A stretch of DNA of 10,572 nucleotides, from contig JAKDIK010000058.1 in NCBI GenBank assembly GCA_030450535.1, positions 1 through 10,572 of the forward strand, read 5' to 3'. The stretch is from Propionibacteriaceae bacterium (lineage in GTDB: Bacteria > Actinomycetota > Actinomycetes > Propionibacteriales > Propionibacteriaceae). The translations under genes and the position numbers were made by a program. Shown one piece after another: positions 1 through 7,533 of the stretch; within the stretch, counting starts at the first letter, position 1, and every line of letters starts with the position of its first letter. Under the pieces are notes generated by a model, which made no database searches, was not told the DNA's origin, and was given only the letters and a program-made list of their open reading frames with translations.

Positions 1-630
1 GGCGCCGCAGGCGCGCCACGAGCTCCGGGGCCGCCGACGACGTCTGCTGCCGGGCGCCGGTGACGCCCATGACCGCGGTCGCGTACACCCAGCCCCGGCA
101 GGCCACGGTGGTGGCGATGATGCGCTCGTCGGTCGAGCTGGGGGCGACCAGGAAGATGCGGTCCAGACCGTGCTCCTCGGAGGCCACCATCCAGTCCTCG
201 GCCTCATCGGGGGTCAGGTCCGGGGTGATCAGCCCGGCGCCGCCGGCGTTGGCGAAGTCGCGGGCGAAGGCGTCCACCCCGTAGCGGTCGACGAGGTTCC
301 AGTACGTCATGGCGACAGCCGTCCCACCCACGGACGCCACTGCCTCGACCGCCGCGAACACGTCGCGCGTCCGGACGCCGCGGTCCAGCGCGGCCGTCCC
401 GGCGCGCTGGATCACCGGGCCGTCGAGGATCGGGTCGGTGTACGGCAGCCCGATCTCGACCAGATCGACGCCCGGTCGCTCGCCGTCGCCGCAGAGCGCC
501 CGGAACGCGGCCAGCGACGTCGCGACGTCCGGGTAGCCGACGGGCAGGTAGCCCACCAGCGCGGCGCGTCCCTGGGCCCTGGCGCGCAGAAAGACCTGCC
601 CGGAGTTGCCCGCGTTGGCCTCGAACCCCA

Positions 631-631
<1 letters not shown>
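1..631 (-). CDS. trpA: Tryptophan synthase alpha chain (3' end beyond window)
   Basis: The alpha subunit cleaves indole-3-glycerol phosphate to indole and glyceraldehyde 3-phosphate and passes indole to TrpB in the cytosolic alpha2-beta2 complex. The first 210 residues are present in frame from ATG at 631 to the window edge, and the C-terminus is missing (family about 260-275 aa). The (beta/alpha)8 signatures are visible: LVGYLPVGYPD near residue 25, then VEIGLPYTDPILDGP, where E59 and D70 match the catalytic Glu49 and Asp60 of the Salmonella enzyme. GLITPDLTPDEA lies near residue 133 and VMGVTGAR near 188. The start codon overlaps the trpB stop by one base (TGATG), and a G-rich GGTGGGTG precedes it, so translation is likely coupled to trpB. 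It is the last gene visible in the hisI-trp operon. Confidence 0.96.
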
Positions 632-1890
<1,259 letters not shown>

Positions 1891-1896
1891 GCGATG

Positions 1897-1908
1897 CCTT
1901 CCTTCCTT
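1897..1908 (-). promoter_or_regulatory. Ribosome binding site of trpB
   Basis: On the minus strand this reads AAGGAAGGAAGG, a purine-rich repeat whose nearest AAGG ends six bases before the GTG at 1890. It fixes the trpB start and excludes the ATG at 2010, which would place 40 extra residues over the end of trpC. Confidence 0.75.
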
Positions 1909-1921
1909 GGGGCGGCGATGG

Positions 1922-2719
1922 TCACCGCTGTTGTGCGGCCGTGCCGACCGCGATGAATTCCTTGACGGACCCGGCGGGGTCGCCGTGCGTGACGAGCGCC
2001 TCGCCGACAAGGATGACGTCGGCCCCGGCGGAGGCCACGCGTTCCACGTCGGCGACGCCCAGGATGCCCGATTCGGCCACCCTGATCAGGTCGTCGGGGA
2101 TGAGGCCGGCCAGCTGCTCGAACTGGCCGAGATCGACCTCCAGGGTCTGCAGGTTGCGGTTGTTCACGCCGATCAGTGCGGCGCCGGACGCCACGGCGCG
2201 CCGCGTCTCCTCCGGCGTGTGCACCTCGACCAGCGCGGTGAGCCCCAGCTCGGCGGCCAGCGAGGAGAGCCGGGCGAGCTCGGCGTCCGAGAGTGCGGCG
2301 ACGATGAGCAGCGCGAGGTCTGCGCCGGCGGCGCGGGCCTCCCAGAGCTGGTACTCGGTGACGATGAAGTCCTTGCGCAGCAGCGGGGTGTCGACGGCCT
2401 CGCGCACCGCCACCAGATCGGCCAGCGAGCCGCCGAAACGGCGGCGCTCGGTGAGCACGCTGATCGCGGCCGCTCCCCCGGCGGCGTAGTCACGCGCCAA
2501 GGCCGCGGGATCGGGAATGTCGGCCAGCGACCCCTTGCTCGGGGAACTGCGCTTCACCTCGGCGATCACGCTCAGGCCGGGCGCGCGGAACGCCGGCAGA
2601 ACCGGATGCGTCGGCGGCAGGGCCGCCACCACGTCCTGCAGCTCGCCCAGCGAGCGGGACCCCTCGCGTCCGGCGAGATCCTCGCGCACGCCAGCCACGA
2701 TGTCGTCGAGGACACCCAT
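1922..2719 (-). CDS. trpC: Indole-3-glycerol phosphate synthase
   Basis: The enzyme converts carboxyphenylamino-deoxyribulose 5-phosphate to indole-3-glycerol phosphate, the substrate of TrpA. It has 265 residues and is a single-domain (beta/alpha)8 TrpC with no TrpF fusion. Family active-site residues are visible. VIAEVKRSSPSKG (51-63) carries E54 and K56; LLRKDFIV carries K116, the general-acid Lys; LVEVHTPEE carries E165; GVNNRNL carries N187/N189; and VAESGI carries E216 and S217. An in-frame ATG lies 12 codons upstream, but the ATG at 2719 has AGGAG eight bases before it and gives the usual N-terminus MGVLDDIVAGVREDL. Sixty-nine bases separate it from the upstream HGxxPAAW gene, the largest gap in this operon. 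Confidence 0.97.
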   Translation of the reverse strand: MGVLDDIVAGVREDLAGREGSRSLGELQDVVAALPPTHPVLPAFRAPGLSVIAEVKRSSPSKGSLADIPDPAALARDYAAGGAAAISVLTERRRFGGSLADLVAVREAVDTPLLRKDFIVTEYQLWEARAAGADLALLIVAALSDAELARLSSLAAELGLTALVEVHTPEETRRAVASGAALIGVNNRNLQTLEVDLGQFEQLAGLIPDDLIRVAESGILGVADVERVASAGADVILVGEALVTHGDPAGSVKEFIAVGTAAQQR

Positions 2720-2727
2720 ACGTTGTT

Positions 2728-2732
2728 CTCCT
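2728..2732 (-). promoter_or_regulatory. Ribosome binding site of trpC
   Basis: On the minus strand this is AGGAG, eight bases before the ATG at 2719. It supports that start over the in-frame ATG at 2755. Confidence 0.6.
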
Positions 2733-2788
2733 GCCCAGATTTCGTGCCCGGCCAACCGCCCGGAGGCCCGGGGGCCTGCGGCGTCCGC

Positions 2789-3055
2789 TCAGTACACCTG
2801 CCCGAGGCCCATCCTGCGCATGACACCGCCGACGATGGCAGCCAGCACCATCACGCCGAGGCCGATGCCGATGACCAGCCAGTTGATGCCGGGCAGCAGG
2901 AAGCCAACCGCGGCGACGATGGCACCGACGGCGGCGATTGCGGAGCCGGTCCAGGCCGCGGGCGTCTTGCCGTGATGGCCGTACTCCTCGCGCTGATCCA
3001 GATCCCCGTCCTGGGCCTGGCGACGATCTGCGGCCTTCTGGTCCATGTCGCTCAT
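2789..3055 (-). CDS. HGxxPAAW-motif small membrane protein
   Basis: This 88-residue protein has unknown function. Its hydrophilic, charged N-terminus (1-27) leads into HGKTPAAW (28-35), the motif that names a family of small actinobacterial membrane proteins. Two hydrophobic segments follow (about 38-55 and 58-77), separated by LPGINW, forming a helical hairpin, and then a short basic tail, MRRMG. The ATG overlaps the stop of the upstream membrane-protein gene as ATGA, so the two are almost certainly translated together. The position between the Trp-associated membrane protein and trpC suggests a shared role at the membrane, but nothing in the sequence names a substrate or catalytic site. The family call rests on the motif, size and topology. 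Confidence 0.88.
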   Translation of the reverse strand: MSDMDQKAADRRQAQDGDLDQREEYGHHGKTPAAWTGSAIAAVGAIVAAVGFLLPGINWLVIGIGLGVMVLAAIVGGVMRRMGLGQVY

Positions 3056-3609
3056 GACTGCTCCTGTCCGGATCCATCCTGGGTCGGGTCGATACCTGCG
3101 TCCATAGCTTTCCAAGAAGCCTGCGAATCCGCCAGCCCGACGCCCGGCGCTTCGCCAGCCGGACCCCGCCGCACCACCATTGGCCGGGCGACCAGCCACG
3201 CCGATCCGGCCACGCCCAGGGCGCCGACGGCGGCGTACAGGGTGGGCCAGACGGACGCCCGCGCGGCCGCGTCGGTCGCCAGCGCCGCCTCGGGGACGCT
3301 CGCGGCCAGGACGCCGGCGTCCGCACCGTGGGCCGCCACCCCGACCGCCGTCATCCCCGCGAAGAGCAGAGCCAGCAGGCCGCCCACGATGCGGCGGCCC
3401 GGGGCGCGCAGGGTGAGGGTCAGCAGCAGACCTCCCGCGGCGGCGACGGCGAGCACCTGGGCGAGACCACCTGTGCCGGCCGCCCCGCCGACCTCGGCCG
3501 CGCCGGAGCCGATGCTCCCCTGCCACGACAGCGACCACCACGGGGCCAGGGCGAGCCCGAACGCCGCGGCGACGCAGAACGCGAGCGCGGCTCGGGGCGT
3601 GAGCCTCAC
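3052..3609 (-). CDS. Trp biosynthesis-associated membrane protein (TIGR02234-like)
   Basis: This is a 185-residue integral membrane protein with four predicted helices, at about 6-25, 48-67, 73-93 and 121-141. The first is followed by APWW, and the loop contains SLSWQGS. The C-terminal tail is soluble and carries WKAMDAGIDPT (166-176), matching the WKALDxGxDPT ending typical of the Trp-operon-associated family. Biochemical function is unknown, and a role in transport or membrane association of the pathway is only a guess. The GTG at 3609 is chosen because GAGGGTGG, overlapping the trpE stop, sits just before it and hydrophobicity begins immediately after. An extension to an upstream ATG would lie inside trpE. 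It starts 10 bases after trpE and overlaps the next gene by 4 bases. Confidence 0.92.
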   Translation of the reverse strand: MRLTPRAALAFCVAAAFGLALAPWWSLSWQGSIGSGAAEVGGAAGTGGLAQVLAVAAAGGLLLTLTLRAPGRRIVGGLLALLFAGMTAVGVAAHGADAGVLAASVPEAALATDAAARASVWPTLYAAVGALGVAGSAWLVARPMVVRRGPAGEAPGVGLADSQASWKAMDAGIDPTQDGSGQEQS

Positions 3610-3619
3610 GGCGCCACCC

Positions 3620-5149
3620 TCATCGGGCCAGCCGTCGCAGCGCGGACGCCACGGCCACGGCCCGGAGCGCGGCGGCGGCCTTGTTCCGGGATTCGAGGTC
3701 CTCCGATGCCGGGATCGAGTCGGCCACGATGCCGCCCCCGGCCTGGACGTAGGCGCGTCCATTCTTCAACACGGCCGTCCGGATGGCGATCGCCACGTCG
3801 GAGTTGCCGGCGAAGTCGAAGTAGCCGACCACGCCGCCGTACAGCCCGCGGCGGGAGACCTCGAGGCGGTCGATGATCTCCATGGCGCGCACCTTCGGCG
3901 CCCCCGAGAGGGTGCCGGCCGGAAAACAGGCCAAGGTGGCGTCCAGGGCGGATCGCTGTGGGGTCAGCGTGCCCACCACCGTGGATTCGAGGTGCTGGAT
4001 GTGGCTGTACTTGCGCACCTTCATGAACTCGACGACGGTCACGGTGCCGGGCACGCAGACGCGGCCGAGATCGTTGCGGCCCAGATCGACGAGCATGAGG
4101 TGCTCGGCGCGCTCCTTGGGATCGGCGAGCAGATGGGCCTCGAGGGCGGGGTCCTCGTCGGGGGTCGCGCCGCGGGGCGGGCTGCCAGCGATCGGGTGGG
4201 TGAGCACGTGGGGGTCGGTGACGGTGACGAGGGCCTCGGGGCTGGAGCCGACGATGGCGAGGCCGTCCAGGCGCAGCAGGTAGAGGTAGGGGCTGGGGTT
4301 GGTGACTCGCAGCACGCGGTAGACGTCCAGGGGGTCGGCCTCGCAGGGGGCCTCGAAGCGTTGGCTGACCACGATCTGGAAGGCCTCGCCGGCCTTGATG
4401 TCCTCCACCGCCTCACGGACGGACGCCTCGAACTCGGGCTGGGTGCGCTGTCGCTGAGGGCTGGCCTCGGCGGCGGCGTCCCGGATCGAGGCGAGCGGGG
4501 TGATCGGCTCGGCGAGCCGGTCGGCCATGGCACGGACGCGCGCGACGGCGTCCGCATGCGCCTGCTCGACGCGGTCGGGGGTGTCGTCGTAGTTGACGGC
4601 GTTGGCGATGAGCCAGACCTCGCCGGTGTGGTGGTCGAGGACCGCGACGTCGGAGGCCAACATCATGACGAGTTCGGGGATGCCGAGGTCGTCGGGGTTG
4701 GAATCGGGCAGGCGTTCGAGGCGGCGGACGACGTCGTAGCCGAGGTAGCCGACCATGCCGGACGCGATGGGCGGCAGCGCCTCGTCGCGGGGGGTGTGGA
4801 GGCGTTCGAGGGTCTCGGCGAGCACGGCGAGGGGGTCGCCGCCGGTGGGCAGGTTGGCGAGTTCGCGGCCCTCCCAGTGGGCCTGGCCGTCGCGCTCCGA
4901 CAGGACCGCGGCGGCATGGACGCCGATGATCGAGTAGCGCGCCCAGACGCCTGCCTCGGCGGACTCGAACAGGAACGTGTTCGTGCGCTCGCCGCACAGG
5001 TGGTGGTACAGGCCGACGGGGGTGACGTCGTCGGCCAGCAGCTTGGTCCACACGCTGATGACGCGGCGGCCGTGCTGGGCGGCCGCCTCGGCGAAGCCGG
5101 CGGCGTCCGGGGTGATGGTCAGCTCGGTGAGCTCGGAAAGCTCGGTCAT
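3620..5149 (-). CDS. trpE: Anthranilate synthase component I
   Basis: TrpE makes anthranilate from chorismate, using ammonia supplied by a TrpG glutaminase subunit. It has 509 residues, a full-length stand-alone TrpE with no fused TrpG. The N-terminal domain carries FLFESAE (59-65) and RYSIIG, corresponding to the LLESA tryptophan feedback site, and NPSPY (284-288) completes that pocket. The chorismate-binding domain shows GSSPEAL (301-307), DLGRNDLGR (355-363), YSHIQHLES with H386, CFPAGTLSGAPK (408-419) and GGGIVADSIPASEDLE with Mg-binding acidic residues near 483-486. The usual PIAGTxPRG loop reads PIAGSPPRG (319-327). The ATG at 5149 overlaps the hisI stop (ATGA) with GGAGG just upstream. 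No trpG is adjacent, so the partner subunit is encoded elsewhere. The intact feedback motif suggests Trp inhibition. Confidence 0.97.
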   Translation of the reverse strand: MTELSELTELTITPDAAGFAEAAAQHGRRVISVWTKLLADDVTPVGLYHHLCGERTNTFLFESAEAGVWARYSIIGVHAAAVLSERDGQAHWEGRELANLPTGGDPLAVLAETLERLHTPRDEALPPIASGMVGYLGYDVVRRLERLPDSNPDDLGIPELVMMLASDVAVLDHHTGEVWLIANAVNYDDTPDRVEQAHADAVARVRAMADRLAEPITPLASIRDAAAEASPQRQRTQPEFEASVREAVEDIKAGEAFQIVVSQRFEAPCEADPLDVYRVLRVTNPSPYLYLLRLDGLAIVGSSPEALVTVTDPHVLTHPIAGSPPRGATPDEDPALEAHLLADPKERAEHLMLVDLGRNDLGRVCVPGTVTVVEFMKVRKYSHIQHLESTVVGTLTPQRSALDATLACFPAGTLSGAPKVRAMEIIDRLEVSRRGLYGGVVGYFDFAGNSDVAIAIRTAVLKNGRAYVQAGGGIVADSIPASEDLESRNKAAAALRAVAVASALRRLAR

Positions 5150-5505
5150 GCGTCCTCCAGGAGCAGGTCGGCGTCGAAGCACGTCGCGGCGCCGGTGTGG
5201 CAGGCGCCGCCGGTCTGGTCGACGACCAGCAAGAGGGCGTCGCCGTCGCAGTCGAGGCGCACGCTGCGCACGTGCTGGGTGTGGCCGCTGATGGCGCCCT
5301 TGACCCACAGCTCCTGCCGCGAGCGCGACCAGTAGGTGGCCTGCCGGGTGGCGAGCGTCAGGGCGAGGGCCTCGTCGTTCACCCACGCCTGCATGAGGAC
5401 GGCCCCGCTGGTCGCGTCCTGCACGACGGCGGCGACGAGGCCGTCGGTCGTGCGCTTCAGGCGGGCGGCGACGGCTGGATCGAGGTCGGTGGGCACGGTC
5501 GCCAT
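5146..5505 (-). CDS. hisI: Phosphoribosyl-AMP cyclohydrolase
   Basis: The enzyme opens the adenine ring of phosphoribosyl-AMP, the third step of histidine synthesis. The protein has 119 residues, a monofunctional HisI without the HisE pyrophosphohydrolase domain. Characteristic blocks are VLMQAWVNDEAL (36-47), TYWSRSRQELWVKG (57-70), GHTQHV, LDCDGDALL (84-92) and GGACHTGAATCF (99-110). C86, C102 and C109 are the zinc ligands, and D85/D87/D89 are the metal-binding aspartates. The frame extends far upstream, but the ATG at 5505 gives a family-length protein, and the upstream part is antisense to the divergent gene. It is the first gene of the trp operon, linking a histidine gene to tryptophan genes. 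A 13-bp tandem repeat array lies directly before its start. Confidence 0.96.
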   Translation of the reverse strand: MATVPTDLDPAVAARLKRTTDGLVAAVVQDATSGAVLMQAWVNDEALALTLATRQATYWSRSRQELWVKGAISGHTQHVRSVRLDCDGDALLLVVDQTGGACHTGAATCFDADLLLEDA

Positions 5506-5506
5506 T

Positions 5507-5555
5507 GTTCCACGGAGCAGTTGCACGCAGCAGTTCGGGGCGGCAGTTCCACGGC
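5507..5555. repeat. 13-bp tandem repeat array in the hisI upstream region
   Basis: Three consecutive 13-bp units begin at 5517, 5530 and 5543, each starting GCAGTT. A partial fourth unit, GTTCCACGGA, lies in register at 5507-5516. The first and last copies share GTTCCACGG exactly, 39 bp apart (three periods). Unit sequences are GCAGTTGCACGCA, GCAGTTCGGGGCG and GCAGTTCCACGGC. The array fills most of the 81-bp gap between hisI and the divergent gene and abuts the hisI start codon, so it would lie in the hisI leader or promoter. Function is unknown. Confidence 0.75.
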
Positions 5556-5574
5556 AGGGGGCTGGGCCCTTGGC

Positions 5575-5580
5575 TAGGCT
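5575..5580 (+). promoter_or_regulatory. Candidate -10 box for a leaderless transcript
   Basis: TAGGCT fits the actinobacterial -10 pattern TAnnnT and ends six bases before the ATG at 5587. Transcription would therefore start at or next to the start codon, giving a leaderless mRNA. No clear Shine-Dalgarno precedes this ATG, and no convincing -35 was seen. Confidence 0.45.
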
Positions 5581-5586
5581 GCTCGC

Positions 5587-6219
5587 ATGGGATTCGCCAA
5601 GGATGAACGCCGGGCGCTGTGTGACGCGCTGCTCGAGGTGGGGCCGGAGGCCCCGACGCTGTGCGAGGGTTGGGACGCCCACGACCTGGCCGTCCACGTG
5701 TGGATCCGCGAGAACGACCCCTTGGCCGTTTCCGGTGCCTTCATCAAGCCCTTGGCCGGGCTGACCGAGTCGCGCAGCGAGGCGATCAGGAAGCGCTGGA
5801 TGTATGCCGAGCTGGTCGACCGCATCCGCCGCGGGCCGGGTCTCGTGTCGCCGTTCGCGCTCCCCGGGGTCGACGAGTTGGCCAACACCGGCGAGTTCTT
5901 CGTCCACACCGAGGACGTCCGACGGCCGGCCGGGCTGTCCCCGCGCGACATGGGCGCCGACTTCGAGGAGTACGTCGCCAAGTCGCTGGCCACGATGGCC
6001 AAGCCGCTCATGCGGGACGCCTCGTGCGGCATCGTGTTCGAGCGCACCGATGTTCCCGAGACCCTGCGCGTCAAGCCGGGCGGAAGCACGGTGACCGTGG
6101 CGGGCAAGCCGTCGGAGCTGCTGTTGTTCGCGTTCGGCCGGATGGCGGACGCCGACGTGGAGCTGATCGGCGAACCGGCCACCCTGGCGAAGCTGACCGC
6201 GACCCACCGGGGCTTCTGA
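5587..6219 (+). CDS. DinB/MDMPI-like metal-binding protein (TIGR03085-like)
   Basis: This 210-residue cytosolic protein resembles the actinobacterial TIGR03085/TIGR03083 branch of the mycothiol-dependent maleylpyruvate isomerase N-domain superfamily (DinB fold). TLCEGWDAHDLAVHVWIREN (24-43) matches the conserved LCxGW...DLAxHl..RE block, with H37 the first metal ligand. GEFFVHTEDVRR (102-113) gives E103 and H107, spaced four apart like the other two ligands (Glu144, His148) of the characterised maleylpyruvate isomerase. The end HRGF is also usual for this group. The substrate is unknown; mycothiol or another thiol is inferred from the superfamily. It is divergent from hisI, with the ATG directly after a TAGGCT box. 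An unusual thiol-dependent enzyme is more likely than a true maleylpyruvate isomerase, since no degradation genes are nearby. Confidence 0.88.
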   Translation: MGFAKDERRALCDALLEVGPEAPTLCEGWDAHDLAVHVWIRENDPLAVSGAFIKPLAGLTESRSEAIRKRWMYAELVDRIRRGPGLVSPFALPGVDELANTGEFFVHTEDVRRPAGLSPRDMGADFEEYVAKSLATMAKPLMRDASCGIVFERTDVPETLRVKPGGSTVTVAGKPSELLLFAFGRMADADVELIGEPATLAKLTATHRGF

Positions 6220-6225
6220 GGCCAC

Positions 6226-6250
6226 GGCCTGACCGCGTGAACGGCAGGCC
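6226..6250 (+). terminator. Hairpin after the DinB-like gene
   Basis: Seven bases past the stop, GGCCTG (6226-6231) pairs with CAGGCC (6245-6250). After one bulged A, CCG (6233-6235) pairs with CGG (6242-6244), leaving a six-base loop. No U-tract follows, so this would be a U-less actinobacterial-type terminator. It separates the DinB-like gene from the promoter of the ATPase gene. Confidence 0.4.
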
Positions 6251-6269
6251 ACATGTCGGCGGCGACGCC

Positions 6270-6275
6270 TAGGAT
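6270..6275 (+). promoter_or_regulatory. Candidate -10 box for the AAA ATPase gene
   Basis: TAGGAT matches TAnnnT and lies seven bases before the GTG at 6283, the geometry of a leaderless actinobacterial promoter. This spacing is the main reason for choosing the GTG over the in-frame ATGs at 6253 and 6274. The ATG at 6274 lies inside the box itself. Confidence 0.5.
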
Positions 6276-6282
6276 GCCCGAC

Positions 6283-7533
6283 GTGACGAACTCTTTGATC
6301 GACTCCCTGCTCCGCGCCGTGTCGGCCGCACCGGACGACATCCCCCTGCGGCTCCATGTGGCCGAACTGCTCGTCGCCGAGGATCGCGCGGGCGAGGCCA
6401 TCGCCCATTGCGCCATCGCCCTCCAGGCCGATCCCGCCAACGAGCGCGCGCGCTCACTCATGGCGCAGGCTCTCGGGGGCCCAGCCCCGGCGGCGGACGC
6501 GGTCCCCGAGGGTGGGTTCGATTGGACGAAGGCGGCCGAGCAGTTCGCCCCCGCGCCTGATCCGCGCTTCATCGATGCGGATGAGGACGACGACTCCGGC
6601 GAGGATGACGAGGTCCTCCGGGTCGAGGAGGACGGCGAGAGCGCCGCGCAGGACACCTGGGATGTCGAGGAACCGACCATGACGCTCGCCGATGTCGGCG
6701 GTCTCGTGGACGTCAAGGAGCGTCTGGAGGTCTCCTTCCTCGCTCCGCTGCGCAACCCCGAGATGCGCGCGCTGTACGGCAAGAGCCTGCGCGGTGGCCT
6801 GCTGTTGTACGGCCCACCGGGATGCGGCAAGACCTATATCGCCCGGGCGGTGGCCGGCGAGATGGGCGCCCGCTTCCTCAACGTCACCCTCACCGACGTT
6901 CTCGACATGTACGTCGGCAACTCCGAGGCGAACCTGCACGGGCTGTTCGAAGCGGCCCGCACCCGGACGCCGTGCGTCATCTTCCTCGACGAGCTGGACG
7001 CGATCGGCGCCAAGCGCAGCCTCACCCGCAACACCGCGACGCGCGGAGTGGTGAACACCCTGCTGCAGGAGATGGACGGCATCGGCTCCGACAACGAGGG
7101 CGTCTACGTCATGGCCGCGACGAACGCGCCGTGGGACGTCGACCCGGCGCTGCGGCGTCCGGGCCGCCTCGACCGGACCATTCTCGTCCTGCCGCCGGAC
7201 GAGCCGGCCCGCACGGCGATCCTGCGCCACCACCTCGCCAAGAGGCCGGTGGAGGACATTGATCTGCGGCGGCTCGCCCGCGCCACCGACGGCTTCACCG
7301 GCGCCGACCTGGCCCACATCTGCGAGTCCGCCGCCGAGGCGGCCATGATGGCCAGCGTGCGCAGCGGACGTGCTCGTTCGATCACGATGCGCGACATCGA
7401 GGCGAGCATCAAGACGGTGCGGCCGTCGTCCGGGGCGTGGTTCGACGTCGCCCGCAACGTTGTGGAGTACGCCGACCGCACCGGCGAGTACAACGACCTG
7501 CGCGCGTACATGAAGAAGCGGCACCTGCTGTGA
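6283..7533 (+). CDS. AAA ATPase with TPR-like N-terminus (Cdc48/FtsH-type AAA domain)
   Basis: The protein has 416 residues from the GTG start. Residues 3-62 form a TPR-like helical segment (LHVAELLVAEDRAGEAIAHC, ALQADP). Residues 98-130 are a highly acidic linker. One classical AAA module follows. LADVGGLVDVKERL opens it; Walker A is GPPGCGKT (177-184), pore-loop YVG is 210-212, and Walker B is VIFLDELDAIG (232-242) with D236/E237. Sensor-1 is N281 in AATN, and the arginine fingers R292 and R295 lie in RRPGRLDR. A helical lid and a C-terminal tail with WFDVARNVVEYADRTGEYNDL complete it. All key ATPase residues are intact, so it is probably an active hexameric unfoldase or remodelling ATPase. 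The substrate is unknown. No protease domain or HExxH is present, so it is not FtsH. The stop overlaps the start of the TPR membrane gene. Confidence 0.93.
   Translation: MTNSLIDSLLRAVSAAPDDIPLRLHVAELLVAEDRAGEAIAHCAIALQADPANERARSLMAQALGGPAPAADAVPEGGFDWTKAAEQFAPAPDPRFIDADEDDDSGEDDEVLRVEEDGESAAQDTWDVEEPTMTLADVGGLVDVKERLEVSFLAPLRNPEMRALYGKSLRGGLLLYGPPGCGKTYIARAVAGEMGARFLNVTLTDVLDMYVGNSEANLHGLFEAARTRTPCVIFLDELDAIGAKRSLTRNTATRGVVNTLLQEMDGIGSDNEGVYVMAATNAPWDVDPALRRPGRLDRTILVLPPDEPARTAILRHHLAKRPVEDIDLRRLARATDGFTGADLAHICESAAEAAMMASVRSGRARSITMRDIEASIKTVRPSSGAWFDVARNVVEYADRTGEYNDLRAYMKKRHLL

Noticed and set aside
2764..2777. Short hairpin AGGCCC-GG-GGGCCT between the HGxxPAAW gene and trpC, considered as an intra-operon terminator.
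   Set aside because: The stem is short, the loop nearly absent, there is no U-tract, and trpC is needed downstream. It could be chance in G/C-rich sequence.
5506..5586. A trp attenuator or leader peptide before hisI.
   Set aside because: No short frame with consecutive Trp codons and no alternative terminator/antiterminator pair was found on the minus strand. Only the tandem repeat is evident.
5574..6830. A 418-codon minus-strand frame over the DinB-like gene and the ATPase N-terminus.
   Set aside because: Its product is low-complexity Ser/Arg/Pro-rich sequence, while the plus strand encodes recognisable motifs.
6454..7524. A 356-codon minus-strand frame opposite the AAA domain.
   Set aside because: It is a shadow of the ATPase codon pattern with no motif of its own.
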